A stretch of 52,878 nt of DNA, from positions 1-52,878 of the forward strand of contig VXIS01000332.1 of the NCBI GenBank assembly GCA_008704415.1, read 5' to 3'. Within the stretch, counting starts at the first letter, position 1; each line of letters opens with the position of its first letter. This stretch comes from Sphaerosporella brunnea. Lineage: Eukaryota; Ascomycota; Pezizomycetes; Pezizales; Pyronemataceae. The position numbers were made by a program, and so were the translations under genes. Shown piece by piece: positions 52,033-52,878 of the stretch. The notes beneath the pieces were generated by a model that saw only the letters and a list, made by a program, of their open reading frames with translations, made no database searches and had not been told where the DNA came from.

Positions 52033-52543
52033 TGTAACGGAGAGGGTCGAGAACAAACTGGAGGGGCCCAAGGTACTCGCGTACAGAGGGGACAAGAACG
52101 AGAGCTGGGACAAGATCCAAAGGCAGGACAAGAGGCAGGACAAGAGGCGCGATGCGCACGGTCAGGATTCAGATTGGAACGGAGGTACTCAGATTGACAT
52201 ACGAAGGTTCAGTAAAGAGGAAAGAAAAACGAACAACAAAGCGGAAGCGAAGGCCCCTTATAGCAATCACGTGAGCGCGGTGCGCCGCGCCACGTGGTAG
52301 CCGAACATAACCTCGGCTTGGAGCCATCCCACCGAGCTTCCCTACAGAGCCTCATCACGACACCACAAACAACCCCCACTTCCGAACCTCACCACGTGAC
52401 AACCATCCATGGGGGGATAAATCTGAGAGCAGCAAATGAATCAGCATCCTTTGAAGTCTTAAATCTGAGAGTTCTAGCCGATTCCATCGAGAGTGAAAGC
52501 CGGTAGCTTAGTCGGAAGACTCCATTCAACTTGCGCCGTGACA
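52033..52543 (-). repeat. 3' LTR of gypsy element B (511 bp)
   Basis: On the minus strand it begins TGTCACGGCGCAAGTTGAAT after the polypurine-like GTAGGAGGGGGATAC and ends CTCTCCGTTACA at 52033. It interrupts the RNase H codons of element A (IVRAFEKW). The 5 bp left of it are ACGAT, the expected target-site copy. It is about 136 bp longer than LTR A because of an extra segment near 52397-52525 that carries TAAATCTGAGAG twice (52418-52429 and 52460-52471). Confidence 0.8.
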
Positions 52544-52577
52544 GTATCCCCCTCCTACGGCTGAGCTCCGGCGAAGC

Positions 52578-52878
52578 TCATTCATCTTCCGGCAGAGGCC
52601 CTGGCTTGTCCGGATAGGCCTCGTGGAAGCGATCAATACCTTCCAGACCATTGACCATCTCGGCTGGTTCCCACTTCGGTCGATCGTAGCCGGTCCACTT
52701 GACCAAATACTGGAGCTTACGCCACCGTCCATGCAGTCGGGAGTCCAATATCCGATCGACAAACCACTCCTGCTCGCCCTCAATCTCCACCGGAGGTGGT
52801 GGGTCCTGTCGTTGTCCCGGGTAAGGATCATCGGGTGCCGGTTCCAGGAGGGAGATGTGGAAGACTGGGTGGACATGC
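52578..52878 (-). CDS. Gypsy element B pol C-terminus with intact chromodomain (partial)
   Basis: The minus frame is open from the window edge to a TGA at 52580-52578. It reads HVHPVFHISLLEPAPDDPYP, GQRQDPPPPVEIEGEQEWF, then the chromodomain VDRILDSRLHGRWRKLQYLV, KWTGYDRPKWEPAEMVNGLE and IDRFHEAYPDKPGPLPEDE. The conserved aromatic and W.p.. positions are intact, in contrast with element A, where two Trp codons are stops. Element B is therefore younger, consistent with its nesting inside A. The rest of the element lies beyond the window. Confidence 0.85.
   Translation of the reverse strand, partial: HVHPVFHISLLEPAPDDPYPGQRQDPPPPVEIEGEQEWFVDRILDSRLHGRWRKLQYLVKWTGYDRPKWEPAEMVNGLEGIDRFHEAYPDKPGPLPEDE

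Noticed and set aside
1..52878. CRISPR array, rRNA operon, telomeric repeats or bacterial insertion sequence
   Set aside because: No regularly spaced direct repeats, rRNA-like sequence, TTAGGG arrays or IS-type transposase were seen.

Overview
The window looks like a transposon-dense intergenic or island region of a filamentous fungus, most likely a basidiomycete. The inference rests on chromodomain-bearing Ty3/gypsy elements, a Tad-type non-LTR retrotransposon with endonuclease, reverse transcriptase and RNase H, several hAT DNA transposon families, and short GT-AG introns (about 50-55 nt) with CTGAC/CTAAC-like branch sites. I see no bacterial operons, rRNA, CRISPR array or telomeric repeat. 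Very few genes are intact; most coding sequence is decayed mobile-element sequence.

Layout. 1-500 is a non-autonomous hAT element running off the left edge. About 500-8000 is mostly non-coding, with a 111-bp near-palindrome (1508-1618) and one intact orphan ORF (2223-3143, minus). 8006-13232 is a decayed chromovirus (zinc finger, protease, RT, RNase H, integrase, chromodomain, 3' LTR). Directly after it lies a PD-(D/E)XK nuclease-like ORF (about 13290-13934). 14314-15537 is a second hAT-type remnant. A possible spliced gene lies at 17976-18604 (minus). A tRNA-like gene is at 21873-21978. From 20.6 to 25.5 kb several hAT derivatives are interspersed with a broken host-type gene, one of them inserted in its reading frame. 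25.5-27.8 kb holds two copies of a coiled-coil gene flanking a 30-bp coding minisatellite, followed by the 3' end of another gypsy element. 29.6-32.4 kb is a decayed hAT transposase whose 5' end sits inside a gypsy integrase fragment. 36.6-38.16 kb holds LINE pieces. 39.9-43 kb is an array of coiled-coil-family fragments interrupted by the best-preserved hAT derivative (40988-41798). 44.68-49.74 kb is a LINE with both ORFs, cut by the LTR of a minus-strand gypsy element (49746-52032), which is itself cut by another gypsy element (52033 to the edge).

How the parts relate. The most informative structure is one hAT family with a GC-rich terminal inverted repeat (CAGGGGTCCCAATAGTCCGG). It is present as a decayed transposase-bearing copy and at least seven shorter copies. 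Two of the shorter copies keep the transposase C-terminus with its stop codon, and two have 8-bp target duplications matching at 7 of 8 positions. Many nonsense codons in the retroelements and hAT genes sit where a Trp, Arg or Gln codon is expected, which suggests C-to-T mutational decay. Identifications are from motifs and sequence comparison within the window only; no database search was possible.
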